Positions 1 through 12,185 are shown, counted from the stretch's first letter. The stretch: DNA of 64,000 nt from Muricea muricata (GCA_963855995.1 OY979717.1:23338746-23402745); one strand, 5' to 3'. Translations and numbers: made by a program. Notes: a model not told the origin generated them from the letters alone.

Positions 1-66
1 TAACAATGTTGAACAATATTGTTGACCACCTTGAACAATGTGGACAGCACAACATTGTTCAACGCT
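1..66. repeat. AACAATGTTG-type short repeat cluster
   Basis: Several direct and inverted copies of a motif close to TTGAACAATGTTG lie in the first 66 bases, giving a self-complementary stretch. It looks like the edge of a satellite or foldback element cut by the window boundary. No gene is visible from here to about 1,150, apart from the dispersed repeat at 360-560. Confidence 0.5.
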
Positions 67-359
67 GTTTTCGTCAGGCCAGAACAGGTTGTGCATTTTT
101 TGCTGTGAAGAGCAGTTCGTTGCAGTACAAAGTAGCCGAATTTTAGGTAACTTTTCGCCGATGTTAACCTTGGAATGGGCCTGTTTTCTCATCTTTTGGA
201 ACCACATTGACGCAATCTCACTAGTAGTCACCTGGTATGGTCTATTGAAAAGAAGAGATTTAAAGAAAAAACGCGATGTTCGCACTCCGGCCAAACATTC
301 ATCTGAAAATGAGGTAATTTGTATTCCATATGGATTTGTATTTTTCGTAGCATAAACCT

Positions 360-560
360 GGGGCGAGGGTTACTAATTTCGCACCAGCGGTGTTCAAAGT
401 CGTTGCTCTCTGGTCGTTGCTCGTGGTAGTTATGTAGTAAGTTTGGTATGTCATGACGTCATCCTCACTGATCTCAACAATATGGCGGACTATCATGAAT
501 GGCTAACACTGATTGGCCAGATTTAAAATTTATTGTTGATTGATTAATCACGAACTCAAC
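360..560 (+). repeat. Dispersed repeat, copy 1
   Basis: This segment matches the reverse complement of 35,268-35,445 with scattered mismatches over about 180 bases. Shared landmarks are the TATGTCATGACG block, ATCTCAACAATATG and the ATTGTTGATTGATTAATCACGAA end. It is an old interspersed repeat of unknown class with no coding content. Confidence 0.75.
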
Positions 561-1154
561 CATAGGCTTAAGCATAGGAATTATAAGAATTTTCGGACGT
601 TCCAGGCCGTGAGCGCCCATTATAGAATTATGTTAATCAGGAAAAACAAAAACACTCTTCCTTTGGGGTGTGCGTCAGATTATTCACGTCATTATTTGTA
701 AATAGATTATAACGTCACGCAATACTGTATTATATATAAGATCGTGTTTTTAATAAGTTGTAATGAAGTGGAACTATGGAGAAAACCCAGCTAAAACGCA
801 AACGAATAAGAACGAAAATAACATGTTGAGTTTGCTAGCAAACGTTTGATGACGATTATCGAAAGCAACACAACAAAAAGTATCACGGAGATTTACCACA
901 ACAGGGGAAACATATCCGTACGAGACGGCGGGAGCGCGAGCGAATCCATTCGTATTGCCTCAAAGACATGAAAAGGTAAGTGATGATTAGCAAAGAAAAT
1001 TCACGTTTGCGAAATGTTTAATTTGTTTCCATCAATTGCATGCATTCTTTGTATAAATAAGTTAAATAACATAATGACGCATAACGCATTAAAAATTAAT
1101 CTTGGTTTATCAATATAGGTACCAAAGCCAGCAGAATCTGGGGCTTCTGGTGTT

Positions 1155-4096
1155 TTGAATACTGGACCTTTTCAATGTGATGCAAGTGATGTCACTGAAG
1201 AGTCGAGGCCAATCCAAGGTCGATTGGAGCTTACAGACTCGGTAGATGTGAGCAGCGAAAGCCGCGAACGTGCAACATGCGAGGATCACGCACTTCGTAT
1301 AAAGAAGGAAACGCCCGGAATGAGGATGGAAATATATCACCCCGTCAAAATTTATTTGAACGCATCAAAGAGCAAGAAACGGTAATACATTTTTTGTAGG
1401 CCTTATATTAGCTATGGCCTTCTAAATTAATGCACAACATTTATTGTTTCATCTTATTTCATTTATTGTTTCCAATATCATTGTTATTGAACTAATGGTA
1501 AATACTGTCTTATTGTTAAATCTTGCAGACGTCAGAAAATGAAGAAAACCAAGAAAAAGAAGTAGAGGAAGTTCAGTATAACCAGAATGAATAAACAGAG
1601 TCGGAAACATTTATAAACTGTGCTGGTCATCTTCAATATCTCAAGTCGAGACCTCATGAGGGAGAAGCCATCATCAAGGATCTTGAATCCGCTGAAAATA
1701 TCAATCAAGAATATTTCTTGATCAAATTGAACGAATTCGCCAAGCAAGTAAAAGAGTCCTAAACAATCTGCTTAAACTATCATCAAAGGTGCTCGAGAAA
1801 CTTGAAAGTTTGAAGGGAGATACAGAGGAAAACAACGAAGACACTACCTTACCATTGCTTTATCCTGGAGTAAGATCGACCAGCCTGACCGAAAACCAAA
1901 AAATGTATCTTATCAGAATTGGACCACATCAACCGATACTGCAACAATATTCAAGCACTACCAGAGGTGCTAATGAAGCTTACAAGCATTCGCGCTTCAA
2001 TCCAACTTGGTTTAAAGAATATCCCCACCTCGAGTACAGCCTATCAAAAGATGGGGCCTTCTGCTTCGTTTGCTTCTTGTTTGGCAGTGATCCAGGGACG
2101 AAGAAAGCTGACAGGGCGTGGGTCAAGGAAGGCCTTCGGTCGTGGCACAAATTCAAAAGTTGTGGTACGAAAAAGCAAGGGAAACTCGCAACTCATTTCT
2201 CGTCCGAAGCCCACAAAAGTGCACTTTTTTCTTATGCTCACTTCGCGAAAGCCTCCGGACACGTTGACGTCTTGCTGGATAAAGTAAAGCGGTCCGCTCT
2301 TATCCAGGAAAAGGAAGGTCTTCAGCAAAATTAGGAGAGTAAATGAGATATTGTTAGATATCATTAGGACTTTGGGACGTCAAGGTATCGCGTTTCGGGG
2401 TCATGGGAGTGATGATCACGGAAACTTCAAGCAGATCGTGCAACTAATGGCAAAGTACTGTCCAGAATTTAAACATTGGTTAAACACGACGCGAATGCGC
2501 CCGTACCATGTCACATATTTAAACGCCCAGTCGCAAAACGAGTTTATTGGCCGTGAAGTTCAAGAGCGCATTGTCCAAGAGATCAAGGATGCTGGCATGT
2601 ATTCGGTTATGGCGGATACAACTCCAGATGTATCGCATAAAGATCGGCTTGCTATTGCCTGTTGGTATGTGGACAAGATTGGTCAGCCAAGAGAACGTCT
2701 GGTGTCATTAACTGAAACAAAGGACAAGACTGGCGAAGGGGGAGCTACCGAGATTATTGAATCCTTAACTGAACAAGGATTGGATCTGGATGAACTTTGC
2801 TTTCAAAGTTACGACTACACAGCATCAATGTCGGGCAGGTTTAATGGTGTGCAAAAGAAGCTACAAGACAAGCTCGGAAAAAGTGTCCCATACATTCCAT
2901 GCTGAGCACATCATTAGAACACTGTCATAGAGCACAGCTGTAAAGCGAGCCCTATTGTTACAGAACTTTTTAATGTTTTGGAAGCATTTTCGTCTTTTTT
3001 ACCGGTAGTACGAAACAGAATACTTCTTTGCAAGAGTCCATACAGTCCATGGAACTAGACAATCCATTGAACCTATGAAATCTCTCAAGAACTCGATGGG
3101 CAGCTCGTGCCGAATCAATAAAGTCTGTGTGGAACAGCTACGAAGCCATTTTAGACAGCCTTTCCAATCTAGAAAGATCGGACGACTGTAGTACTGCTTC
3201 GGGTTTGCACGCCAAGTTACTGCTATTTGACTTCATTGTGACAATGATGTTCATGAGAAATATTATGCACAAAAGCAAGCGAATGACGGAAACTCTTTAA
3301 AGCCAGGACTTCAACGTGATCGACGCCATAACTGCCATCGAGACGACAGTAAAGAGTCTTTAAATCGCAAAGAACGACATCGATGGAATGAATGCAGAAA
3401 TAGAAGCTGCTGCTTCATTGGCTGAGAAGCTTGGAATAGATGTTGACAGCGATTTTCGACGGCGCCATCGACAAAGAAGAGCCCCAAGACAAATTGATTA
3501 TAATCCTGATACGGCTGCCAACTTGGACATGGAATCTTTCTATCAAAGAATGTAAAGCCGTTCTTGATACGCAGATCAGCACATTTACGGATGTCTTGGA
3601 GAACTGCATGTGTTGCCACAGTTAAACCTCTCTTCGATGCCCTCCAGCCCGGAAAAGAACCACCATCACTTCAAACGTATGAAGCTCTCGCAAAGTTCCA
3701 CCCCCAGAACGGCAGACCTGATCCTAATGCGCTTATGTCAGAAGTCGAAGCCTTTAAGTTGCACACAAAGGCAGATGTCAAAGATAATTTTGGTGCCGCT
3801 AAGAAAGCTGAGGAAATGAAATCGGTGTTCCCACTGACCAACAGAGCTTGTCGCCTTGTATTAACTGCTCCATTTCTGTTGCCAAGGACGAGAGAAGTTT
3901 TAGTAAATTAAAAATTGTCAGAAATCTGTGCAGATCAAGGACCAGCGATGGAAGGTTGGAAGAACTCATGTTCATGACTTGCAAAAAGGACGTCACCGAC
4001 GAGATACTTGTGCACAACCTAGCAACACTGTGGGCTTCTTTAAAATCAAGGAGAATTGCGATCGCTATAGAGCAATTGAACACTAAGACTTGTTAA
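1155..4096 (+). pseudogene. Decayed ZMYM1-like / hAT-type transposase gene
   Basis: Reading segments on the plus strand follow the order of TTF-zinc-finger hAT proteins related to ZMYM1. 1,789-2,334 carries a TTF-type finger (AFCFVCFLFG, then HFSSEAHKSAL). 2,351-2,905 resembles the DUF4371 region. 3,560-3,910 is the RNase H-like C-terminal part. 3,848-4,096 holds the hAT dimerisation block (ERSFSKLKIVRN ... LATLWASLKSRR). Stops and frameshifts separate the blocks, most heavily at 2,905-3,560. A possible upstream exon (1,155-1,382) followed by GT and an acceptor near 1,527 precede it. An AATAAA lies at 4,161. The family is a hAT transposase or a domesticated derivative; this copy is broken. 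Confidence 0.75.
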
Positions 4097-4480
4097 CATT
4101 ATAAGGACCTTAATGGTAAACTGTTATTGTGCACGACTACGTAGATACACCATATATTTAAATAAAGAAACCACATTATATACACGTGTACATTGTTTAA
4201 TAACCTTAATTTAGTATGAAACAATATTAATAAAGAAATTTACGCCCTTATTTAAGACCACGACCCGCCCACGAACTATGCCACGCTCACTTTGTCGGCA
4301 AAATTTTAGCTTAGACCCCCCAATGTTCCAGGAGACTGGTAGGGCAGGCAGTGATGGTGAATCATCAAAGGTTATTTCTATCTATTAATAACAGAAAAGT
4401 GATTTTTGTCACTGTCAGTCGTTCAAATAATACTGTATTATTTTAGCCATGTATAACCTATGTAAGACCTGTTTCAGGCC

Positions 4481-4569
4481 TCGAACTTTTCATGTGCCGA
4501 ACCTAATGTAAATTATCTAAAAAAAGAGTTTAGTTCATTTGCATTAGATTCGGCACATGAAAAGTTCGA
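4481..4569. repeat. 28-bp-arm hairpin
   Basis: Arms at 4,481-4,508 and 4,542-4,569 are inverted copies (TCGAACTTTTCATGTGCCGA ... TCGGCACATGAAAAGTTCGA) with one mismatch and a 33-base loop. This is a small foldback element. Confidence 0.85.
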
Positions 4570-4583
4570 CGTGTAAAACAGCC

Positions 4584-5052
4584 AGCCTCGTCCCCAGGCC
4601 CAACCGTTACCGTTGCGTGCCGTTGCGTGGGTATTGCGTGGAAAACACAGTCGGAAACGCGCGGTCGGGCCTGGCAGAAAATGCAGAAAAAAGTGTATGA
4701 TTCAACGAAAAAGTGATAAGATAGTATTTTATTGAGAATTTCGTTTTCCAGTCGCGTGTGTTGGCCGTACATGTGTTTGATAGATGGAAGAGATTACCGA
4801 AAGCCTTAAGAAATCTAATCTCGAAGGTGTTCTTCTTTGCTTATATCGTCGAGGGGAGTTTCTATTAAACTTGGCAGTGGCTGCTCCACGCATTCCGCCA
4901 TCTTGAATTCATTTTCTGCCAGGCGCTTTCGCTCCCTTCCCCCTATTTTCTCCTCGCGTGTTTCCCGCGCGCATTCACGATATTAAATCTATATATACAA
5001 TCCTATACACTTTTCCTGATTAGAAAATTAGAAAGCGCCTGGGAACGAGGCT
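4584..5052. repeat. Foldback element with nested inverted repeats
   Basis: AGCCTCGTCCCCAGGC at 4,584-4,599 is mirrored by GCCTGGGAACGAGGCT at 5,037-5,052. A second inner pair (GCCTGGCAGAAAATG near 4,670; CATTTTCTGCCAGGC near 4,910) lies inside. The nested symmetry suggests a MITE-like unit of about 470 bp. No reading frame is supported. Confidence 0.5.
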
Positions 5053-5388
5053 ATAAAACAGCCCTGGTAGATCATATCCTACTAGTAGAGAAAACAAGAT
5101 GGCGGCCGCAAATTTTTCGATCGCAAAAAATCTTGTTTTGAGCATTTTGGCAGCCTTTCTTGGCCACAACACAAAAACTTAGATAAAGTTTTGAAGGTTA
5201 GTACTTGATTTAAATGTCATCTAAACAAGTTTAAAATACAGTTTTTTACAAATTAATACTGAATAAGTCTCCGGAAAGTTGGAAAAAATCATAATTGTTT
5301 TCAATTGCCATAATAACAAAAGCTGTGCTCAATTTTGAGGTCAACAAGCGTTTGTTTCGCCCAAAACATTTGTATTTTTTAAGAATTT

Positions 5389-5533
<145 letters not shown>

Positions 5534-5702
5534 CAGCTTCGTCAGAGTGGTAATACTACAAGAAAACACTAAAATAATGAACAGGTATATTGTTTTAGTT
5601 TAAATAATATTGAAATAAAGACATGTTTTTAGCATTATGATCGAAAATTAATATTACTGACTTGGGTTTTAAATTGTTTACAACTATATAATAAACAGAA
5701 CA

Positions 5703-5837
5703 TTACACGGCGGTTTGAAGATATGAATTTTATCTTCTTGTGGTGAAAACAATATTTTACTCACTCGCTGCGCTCGTTCGTAAAATATTGTTTTAACCAC
5801 TCGAAGATAAAATTCATATCTTCGCACCGCCGTGTAA
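5703..5837. repeat. Foldback element, GC-rich apex (family A, copy 1)
   Basis: TTACACGGCGG...AGATATGAATTTTATCTTC is mirrored by GAAGATAAAATTCATATCTTC...CCGCCGTGTAA. The apex reads ACTCGCTGCGCTCGTTCG. The region upstream from about 5,617 (TTTTTAGCATTAT...GAAAATTAATA) is also shared with copy 2 near 40,320, so the full unit is longer than the hairpin. A (TA)n tract follows at 5,846-5,898. Confidence 0.85.
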
Positions 5838-5841
5838 TATC

Positions 5842-5845
<4 letters not shown>

Positions 5846-5896
<51 letters not shown>

Positions 5897-5898
5897 TA
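5846..5898. repeat. (TA)n microsatellite
   Basis: About 53 bases of TA with one GTA interruption, directly after the family A foldback. Confidence 0.9.
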
Positions 5899-6710
5899 AT
5901 CATCAGTATTTTATGATGTTAAAGAAAGGTGTTGTCTCTATGATAACTCTTTATGAGGTATAAACTCTAAAGGATTTGTACAGCAAATATCAGGGTGAAC
6001 TACATAGCCACTTCAGTTCTCTCAAACATTTCTAGCAAATCCCATGCGAAAATTAGGATTTACTAATGAGCGCAGAATTCATTAAAATTAATTGCGGAAA
6101 CGTCAGTGCAAACTGGGCTAAAAACCCATATTTATCTTAGAAATGTTTTGAACAGGTTTTAAGTATACAAATGTTACAAATCGTCGTACACTATAGTACC
6201 ACTAGTAGCTTTGCACGATACGTTTCGTAAACCGCACAAAATGCAAATTACAATATGAACATTATTACAAATAAGACATTGAAACAGTAATTTTCATTGT
6301 ATAAGCAAGCATTGGAAAACATGTGAGAGGAGAATGCGTCTTTTATTACTATTGCTTTTTTAATAAAACAATTTATATATGACGAGTAACGTGGTAAAAA
6401 TACAATTCAGTAAAGCGTTTTCATCAATGTTTAGCAAATTGTTGAATAAAAAACAGGTACAGAAAACTATGCGCAAATTTTGGTTTATTTTACCTCCGTG
6501 TCAGCGCTGCTGTCAGCTAGTAAGACGGTGTTTTATACGTTGTAAAATGCTCAATTCATGACATCGTTTGAACATAACCACACCATAGACCAGGCATAAC
6601 GGGGCGATTTTTTTCTTCTTGTTGCAGTTAAACTCTAGTAGTTCCAATAAGATTCTAAATGCTTCCTTGTGGAAGCTAACAGATTATAACTGACCGATTC
6701 TATACTCTAG

Positions 6711-6841
6711 ATGATAGTGATTTGAAAGATGACGGTGGTAAAACACCGACGAAGGAACAATCGAAAATTAATCCGACTAACGCCCAACAAAAAGATTTCT
6801 CCGTCCAGCAACAAAGTCGCATGATGGAAAAAAAATCATAA
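6711..6841 (+). CDS. Possible orphan terminal exon
   Basis: A good acceptor (TATACTCTAG) is followed by 42 open codons ending in TAA at 6,839-6,841. The predicted peptide starts DSDLKDDGGKTPTKEQ and is rich in Lys, Gln and Asp, like a disordered C-terminus. No partner exon was identified, so this may be chance. Confidence 0.25.
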
Positions 6842-7292
6842 CTTCAATAAACCAAGACAAAATCCTCATCAACCGAGCTGCAATAATCACCATAAAAGCT
6901 CGACCCCGGAGGCAAAACGGTCTGTCCTTTGTCGCATGCATCATTTCTCTTCAAATACCAAAGTCTAAATAAACGGTGCATGCAAAATATATAATTTTTA
7001 AAACATCCTAGCTAAGTTTGAATCCAGAGCCTGTTGTTGATCTGGCTGGTACAAGACTAATAGCTCCAACATGCAAGGGTTTACGTTTCAAAAAATTGAT
7101 TCGAGCCAAGGAGCTCAGCTCCGGAGCCAAAGAGCTCAGCGCGAGATGCGAGAGCCTGAAGAACATCAAGCTCTAGGATCTTGATCCTAAGCTTACACGT
7201 TGGCAGAAGATCATTTACCATCTCATATTTGTGCTGTAAACACGTCTAATTCTTGCAATATTTGTGTGAGGGCCTTCGTTAAACCCTTTAAT

Positions 7293-7541
7293 TTACTTCG
7301 TCATAAAAGGAACGTACATGGCCAAATCTCGAAAGTTCATGATGTCGCATAAATAGACAAGCTGTGCTCCAACACCGATCTTTTCACATGTATTGTAGCT
7401 GGATGTATGAAGAGCGGCAAAAACGTCTAGAAAATGCTCAGAAAATGATAAGTCTACCTCCTCAATTAACGCATAATTTGGTGCTATGGTCAATGTCAAC
7501 ATTCCTATTTTGATATGGTGAAAGCGATCCCTTGGATCGTT
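7293..7541 (-). CDS. Unrecognised open frame
   Basis: Open frame of about 82 codons on the minus strand, ending in TAA at 7,293-7,295. Composition is protein-like (EEVDLSFSEHFLDVFAAL, then CEKIGVGAQLVYLCDIM). I do not recognise a family. It could be an exon of a mobile-element protein or a host gene; no splice signals or neighbours decide this. Confidence 0.25.
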   Translation of the reverse strand, partial: NDPRDRFHHIKIGMLTLTIAPNYALIEEVDLSFSEHFLDVFAALHTSSYNTCEKIGVGAQLVYLCDIMNFRDLAMYVPFMTK

Positions 7542-8895
7542 TCATCAAGGTATCCCAGATGGACAAACCAAATTATGATGTATCTCAGCGCAATCAAATC
7601 GTTCTGGATGATCTTATATAATATGTCAATTGCTGTCATTTGACAGATACTCTTTTCTCAATCTATTCCCGATGCACAGAGGGCAGCCAAACAATAATTT
7701 TCTTGTTGTATGTGTGACCAACATGCTATAGGGTTTGGTTTCGAGATATGTTTAGCGTTAGTGTCATCCATACCGTAATGTTAAACTGTAACCAGTGTCA
7801 TACTGTAGCCAATATCATGTTATAGGGTTAGGGTTATAGATATGATTAACTCGGCCTTGAGTTGGCGAACTCTAACTCTAGGTTTAGCTAACCCTAACGG
7901 TGATTCTTGTAGTGACCCTGCCTTGGTAGCGAAGCCAAAAAAAAGTAAAACATGTTTTGCGAACATTTATTTAAAACTAGCACATAGCGGGATCTAGTAC
8001 ATAATTATAAATGATCTTAATATACCGCGGTAATAGTAGATATAGATTTTGTACCAGTCTCCAGAAAATGCCAGACTTTGATGAGTATTTTAGCTGGTCC
8101 TAATCTCCTATGGCAAAAATTTCGCGCGGCATATTTCTAAGGCAAAAAAGTAGAGACATAATTTGCGACTGCATGGGTACAGATTCTATATAGATTATTA
8201 CTGTGATCCTAACACATACTTTCTACTACTGACTACTTTCTTTTGTCACAATTGGCATGTGAGGATAATGAACGTAAAAGTAAATTATCATTGCAACAGC
8301 AGTCTACGTAATAAACAGGGCGCTGATATATAAAAACTATTGATTTTACATGTATCACGCTATTTATCTACTATATATCATGCTATATCAGCTGATGTAA
8401 AAGATATCATGAGTAACAATGATGAATACAAATATTATAGACTAAAATTAATGGTAATCTAAGTCAAGATCTATAGTGGCATGATGCATACTGTAATAAA
8501 AAAGAAAAAAACTCAACATAATGCTTTGAGTAAAGCCATAAAAACAAGATTTAATAGTGTTGTTATATTTACAAGGTGTAAAATTACAAGGATTAATTAA
8601 GGATATAGACGTGTGAAGGTGGATAGGACATTACAAACACACACAACATAAACGACAAATTAGAAGAGGTTAAGAGGAATAGAGCTGCCATTTATTAATG
8701 AGAAGACTCTCGTGTATCATTAATTCGTATGAGTCTGAGGAGGAAGAAAGAATTTGAAAGTCGTCAAAGCTAGCAGGGTGCCCACAGGCGTTAATATGGG
8801 ACAGAATACTAGACATAGCTGGGTTGGTTGAATGTTTTCCCGTGATTGGAGAGATACCCAGATGTTCAGATATCCTAGTGTGTAGATGGCGCGTG

Positions 8896-10048
8896 GTTTG
8901 ACGTTGTTTCCCTGTTCACCAATATCCCTGTGAATGAAACTATTGGAATAATTTCAAATGCTTTATTCTCTGATCACCAATTCTTCCACGGTTTTAATCG
9001 CTCTGAGTTCGAAAAACTTTTGCCCCTGTCCGTCAAAAATTGTCACTTCATTTTTAATGGCCGCCTATACCAACAAGTTGACGGTGTGGCAATGGGCAGT
9101 CCCTTAGGTCCTCTTTTCGCCAATATTTTCATGTCCTTCCATGAACAAAAATGGTTAAACAACTGCCCTTCTTCCTTCAAACCTCTACTCTACAGACGCT
9201 ATGTTGATGATTGCTTCCTTCTTTTCCGCTCCTCAGACCACGTACCACTTTTTCTCGACTACCTTAACCAACAACGCGCCAATATAACCTTTACCACTGA
9301 GATCGAACGCGATGGGAAACTACCGTTTTTCGATATTGACATATGTCCTTCCGACAGAAAGTTCGCTACATCTGTTTACCGCAAACCTACGTTTACTGGT
9401 TTATTCACCAACTTTAACAGTTCTATTCCTCTTGTCTACAAACAGAACTTAGTTTCTTGTTTGATTCATCGCATTTTCAACCTTTGTTCTAGCTATGAAA
9501 ATTTTCATACACAGCTTGAAGTTGTCAGAAAGTTATTTAACTCGAATGGTTTTCCCTCTCACATGTTCGACCGCATTGTTCGCCGCTTCCTCGACCACAC
9601 CTTTGACCCTAGACCACCTGTTCTGACCGCCTTTAAGAAAATAATCTATTTTTGCCTCCCATTCACAGGGATACATTCTCTACAGATACGCACTCAAATC
9701 AACCGACTCTGCAACGCTGCTTTTCCTCATCTTGACATTAGATTCGTTTTTCGTTCTTCCAGACGAATCTCTTCCTTTTTTCACTTCAAGGATAAAGTTC
9801 CCAAATACTTGAGATCCAGTGTGGTATACTTATTCAAGTGTCGATGCTGTTCCGCGTCGTATGTGGGTCAAGCCACGCGCCATCTACACACTAGGATATC
9901 TGAACATCTGGGTATCTCTCCAATCACGGGAAAACATTCAACCAACCCAGCTATGTCTAGTATTCTGTCCCATATTAAAGGAGCAGTGTCACCGTTTCAC
10001 GGATATTTTACTTCTTTATTTTCTTGCTATTTTACGAATTTCTTGTAG
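8896..10048 (+). CDS. Penelope-like reverse transcriptase with GIY-YIG endonuclease (truncated, interrupted)
   Basis: The frame starts inside RT motif A (DVVSLFTNIPVNETI at the junction). It shows motif B (GVAMGSPLGPLFANIFM), the catalytic YVDD and the downstream thumb. A GIY-YIG-type endonuclease follows (VVYLFKCRCCSASYVGQATR, then HLHTRISEHLG). The N-terminal third of a normal PLE polymerase is absent. The last residues (from GAVSPFHGY) are encoded by an inserted element, so the native C-terminus is lost. The first ATG is at 8,930. The element would prime reverse transcription at a nicked target; this copy is not expected to be active. Confidence 0.85.
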
Positions 10049-10407
10049 ATTCAGCTTGATTACAGCACATAAATTGCATTATTTTTACCTTCTTCTGTAT
10101 TCAAGAGACAACAGATGTGCGGCGAAATCACTGCAATTCCAACGGTTACATCCCGCCTCCATTTTTGCATTCTCCATGCTTTAAATACATTGTACACCAA
10201 ATAAATTCTTTTGCGTTGATTTTCGCATAATTTCCTTCGACCTTTATTATTCCATTGCTTTTTTATCATCCGGAAATATCGAATTTCAGACCATGCTCGC
10301 CCTCCTTTGAAGACGCCATCTTGGATTCCGAACTTGAAAACGTTGGCCCAACGCTATCAAATTACACTATGCGCAGAACAAGATGCGCAGATGGTGACAC
10401 TGCTCCT
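9979..10407. mobile_element. 429-bp non-autonomous DNA element inside PLE-1
   Basis: Perfect 15-bp terminal inverted repeats (AGGAGCAGTGTCACC / GGTGACACTGCTCCT) are flanked by TTAA on both sides (9,975-9,978 and 10,408-10,411). The inverted PLE arm near 8,785-8,800 preserves the unoccupied site, CCCATATTAACGCC read on the minus strand, so the insertion boundaries are directly visible. TTAA duplication suggests piggyBac-like mobilisation; a TA duplication of a mariner-type element fits equally well. No transposase frame is inside. Confidence 0.85.
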
Positions 10408-10692
10408 TTAACGCCTGTGGGCACCCTGCTAGCTTTGACGACTTTCAAATTCTTTCTTCCTCCTCAGACTCATACGAATTAATGATACACGAGAGTCTTC
10501 TCATTAATAAATGGCAGCTCTATTCCTCTTAACCTCTTCTAATTTGTCGTTTATGTTGTGTGTGTTTGTTATGTCCTATCCACCTTCACACGTCTATATC
10601 CTTAATTAACCTTTGTAATTTTACACCTTGTAAATATAACAACACTATTAGCATAGATATATTTAATTTTGTATGTAATATTATCCACTTGT

Positions 10693-10723
10693 CTGAAGAT
10701 GTCTTAAGTTAAGACGAAACGTC
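10693..10723 (+). ncRNA. Hammerhead-like ribozyme motif of PLE-1
   Basis: CTGAAGA, a 15-base hairpin (GTCTTAA/TTAAGAC), then GAAACGTC match the order CUGANGA - stem II - GAAA of a hammerhead core. PLEs are known to encode hammerheads. One extra base after CUGANGA, and stems I and III that I could not draw convincingly, keep this tentative. Confidence 0.45.
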
Positions 10724-10835
10724 ACAATAAATAATTTCTATTTTAAATCTTGTTTTTATGGCTTTACTCAAAGCATTATGTTGGGCATTGATCTTAAAAA
10801 TAAGAATACGTTTTCCGCCTGGCACGTCTCTGGCT

Positions 10836-11394
10836 ACAGTATTGAAAAAAGAAAAAAATAAGTGTTAAAGCAAAATTAATTGCAATTCGAATTAAAGTAT
10901 ACAGTATAATTGCGCAAAACATACCACTACAGCTTGTTTTATCCAAAAGGAATCTTTAGGATGTTTTTCTGAAATCTATTTTTGTTTTGGCAGGCCGAAA
11001 CTATTTCCGATCTTTTATTCAGCAATCAATTGTTTTTTTCCTTTGGATCCTCCCGTGTAAGAAATAGACTTATTTATTATATAGCACTTTGGGGTGAAAT
11101 CTGTTTTGTGTTGTTTTAGTGCCAAACGTGATTCGAAAGTTTATGTGAAAGATTTCATATGATTACTATATCTTCTAATCGATCTTCAAATGCGCTTGAA
11201 GTGATGCCGATTTGTGTGTTCACTGTATTAATGGTTGCTTCGTATACAATGTCTTTACTCATGCACTTGTTCTGCAGTAGACATTCGTGCTTGTTCCTAC
11301 AATTACAGTTGTCTGTGCTAATGTTTTCTAATTATGCGTGTGCTGTGGTTTGTGATAATTGACTTATCGTTACTCATTTGTAACTTTATATGAC
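10836..11394. other. No feature seen
   Basis: AT-rich unique-looking DNA between two RT elements. Short open frames are present but show no protein-like motif. Confidence 0.4.
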
Positions 11395-12185
11395 TGATCT
11401 TAACTGTGTTCCTATTGAAAACGTGTGACTTAATGGAAAGGGCGTGTCTACAAGCTTGATGAATCTGCCTGCAATGTTTGTCTTGACGTTCTTCTTGGAT
11501 GGAGGGTTAAACCAAATGATGTTGAGTTGTCTGATCTTGCATGATTGCCGTGTTAATTTGGCATTCCAGCTTCTCGCTGAAGTTGCTATGCGCATGCTTA
11601 GTGCGTTTTGATACGTTTGTGCTGCATCATCGAACACTTGTTTGCCATATGACTGTGTTGAAACGCGCTTGTTGATAGATGCTGAAAGTTGCCTTAAAAT
11701 GCTAGGTGGATGGTTAGAGTGTTTGTGTAGCTAGCTATGTATAACGGATCGTCATTGAGTTGCTTATAAGGTTTATATTTTCCGGTGGTAAGGTCGAAAG
11801 TTAAATCCAGAAGGCTTACCTCGTAAAGGTTATAAATAGTTCCATAAAGTTTTGCTACAATTATGCCAAAAAATAACAGCGGAAGCAAATTTACAAAGCA
11901 TATATCAACAAACGCATTTCAACACCGTCATCAGACAAACAAGTATTCGACGATGCAGTACAAACATAGCAACTTCAGGCACAAGTTGGAATACATGCAC
12001 ATATAACACAACAACCACACAGGAACAGACAACGCAACATCATTTGGTTTAACCCTCCATTCAGCAAGAATGTCAAGGCAAACATTGCATGCAGTTTTCT
12101 CTAGCTTGTAGACACGCACTTTCCAGTAGGCCACAAGTTACACAAAAATTTTCAATAGGAACACAATTAAGGTCAACACAGTTAA
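11395..12185. mobile_element. Inverted pair of degraded RT-element C-termini
   Basis: The minus strand at 11,395-11,888 encodes a decayed retroelement protein: LLDLTFDLTTGKYKPY, then DDPLYI, then WFNPPSKKNVKTNI. The plus strand at about 11,885-12,185 is a second, more degraded copy of the 11,395-11,690 segment in opposite orientation (TCATTTGGTTTAACCCTCCA...). The WFNPPxSxNVxTNI block also occurs at 56.8 and 62.7 kb. I infer a Penelope-like or related RT family; the RT palm itself is missing here. Confidence 0.65.

Larger units (their letters stand above)
5899..8499. other. Mostly non-coding stretch
   Basis: No convincing gene is seen. It contains one possible terminal exon (6,711-6,841, plus), one unrecognised minus-strand frame (7,293-7,541) and a short TATAGGGTTAGGGTTATAG block near 7,822. 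The last is too short to call telomeric. Confidence 0.5.
8500..10835 (+). mobile_element. Penelope-like element PLE-1, inverted-pair structure
   Basis: The 5' part (about 8,506-8,899) is a reverse-complement copy of the element's own 3' end, matching 9,830-9,977 and 10,408-10,780. It then switches at a TTTGAC sequence into the RT frame in forward orientation. The forward part runs through RT, GIY-YIG and 3' UTR to about 10,835 (GCCTGGCACGTCTCTGGCTACA, shared with 60,565-60,586). A 429-bp element is inserted at 9,979-10,407. The copy is 5'-truncated within RT motif A. PLE copies are known to carry inverted or tandem terminal repeats. Confidence 0.85.

Noticed and set aside
7815..7845. GGGTTAGGGTTA telomere-like words
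   Set aside because: Only two units; no array.
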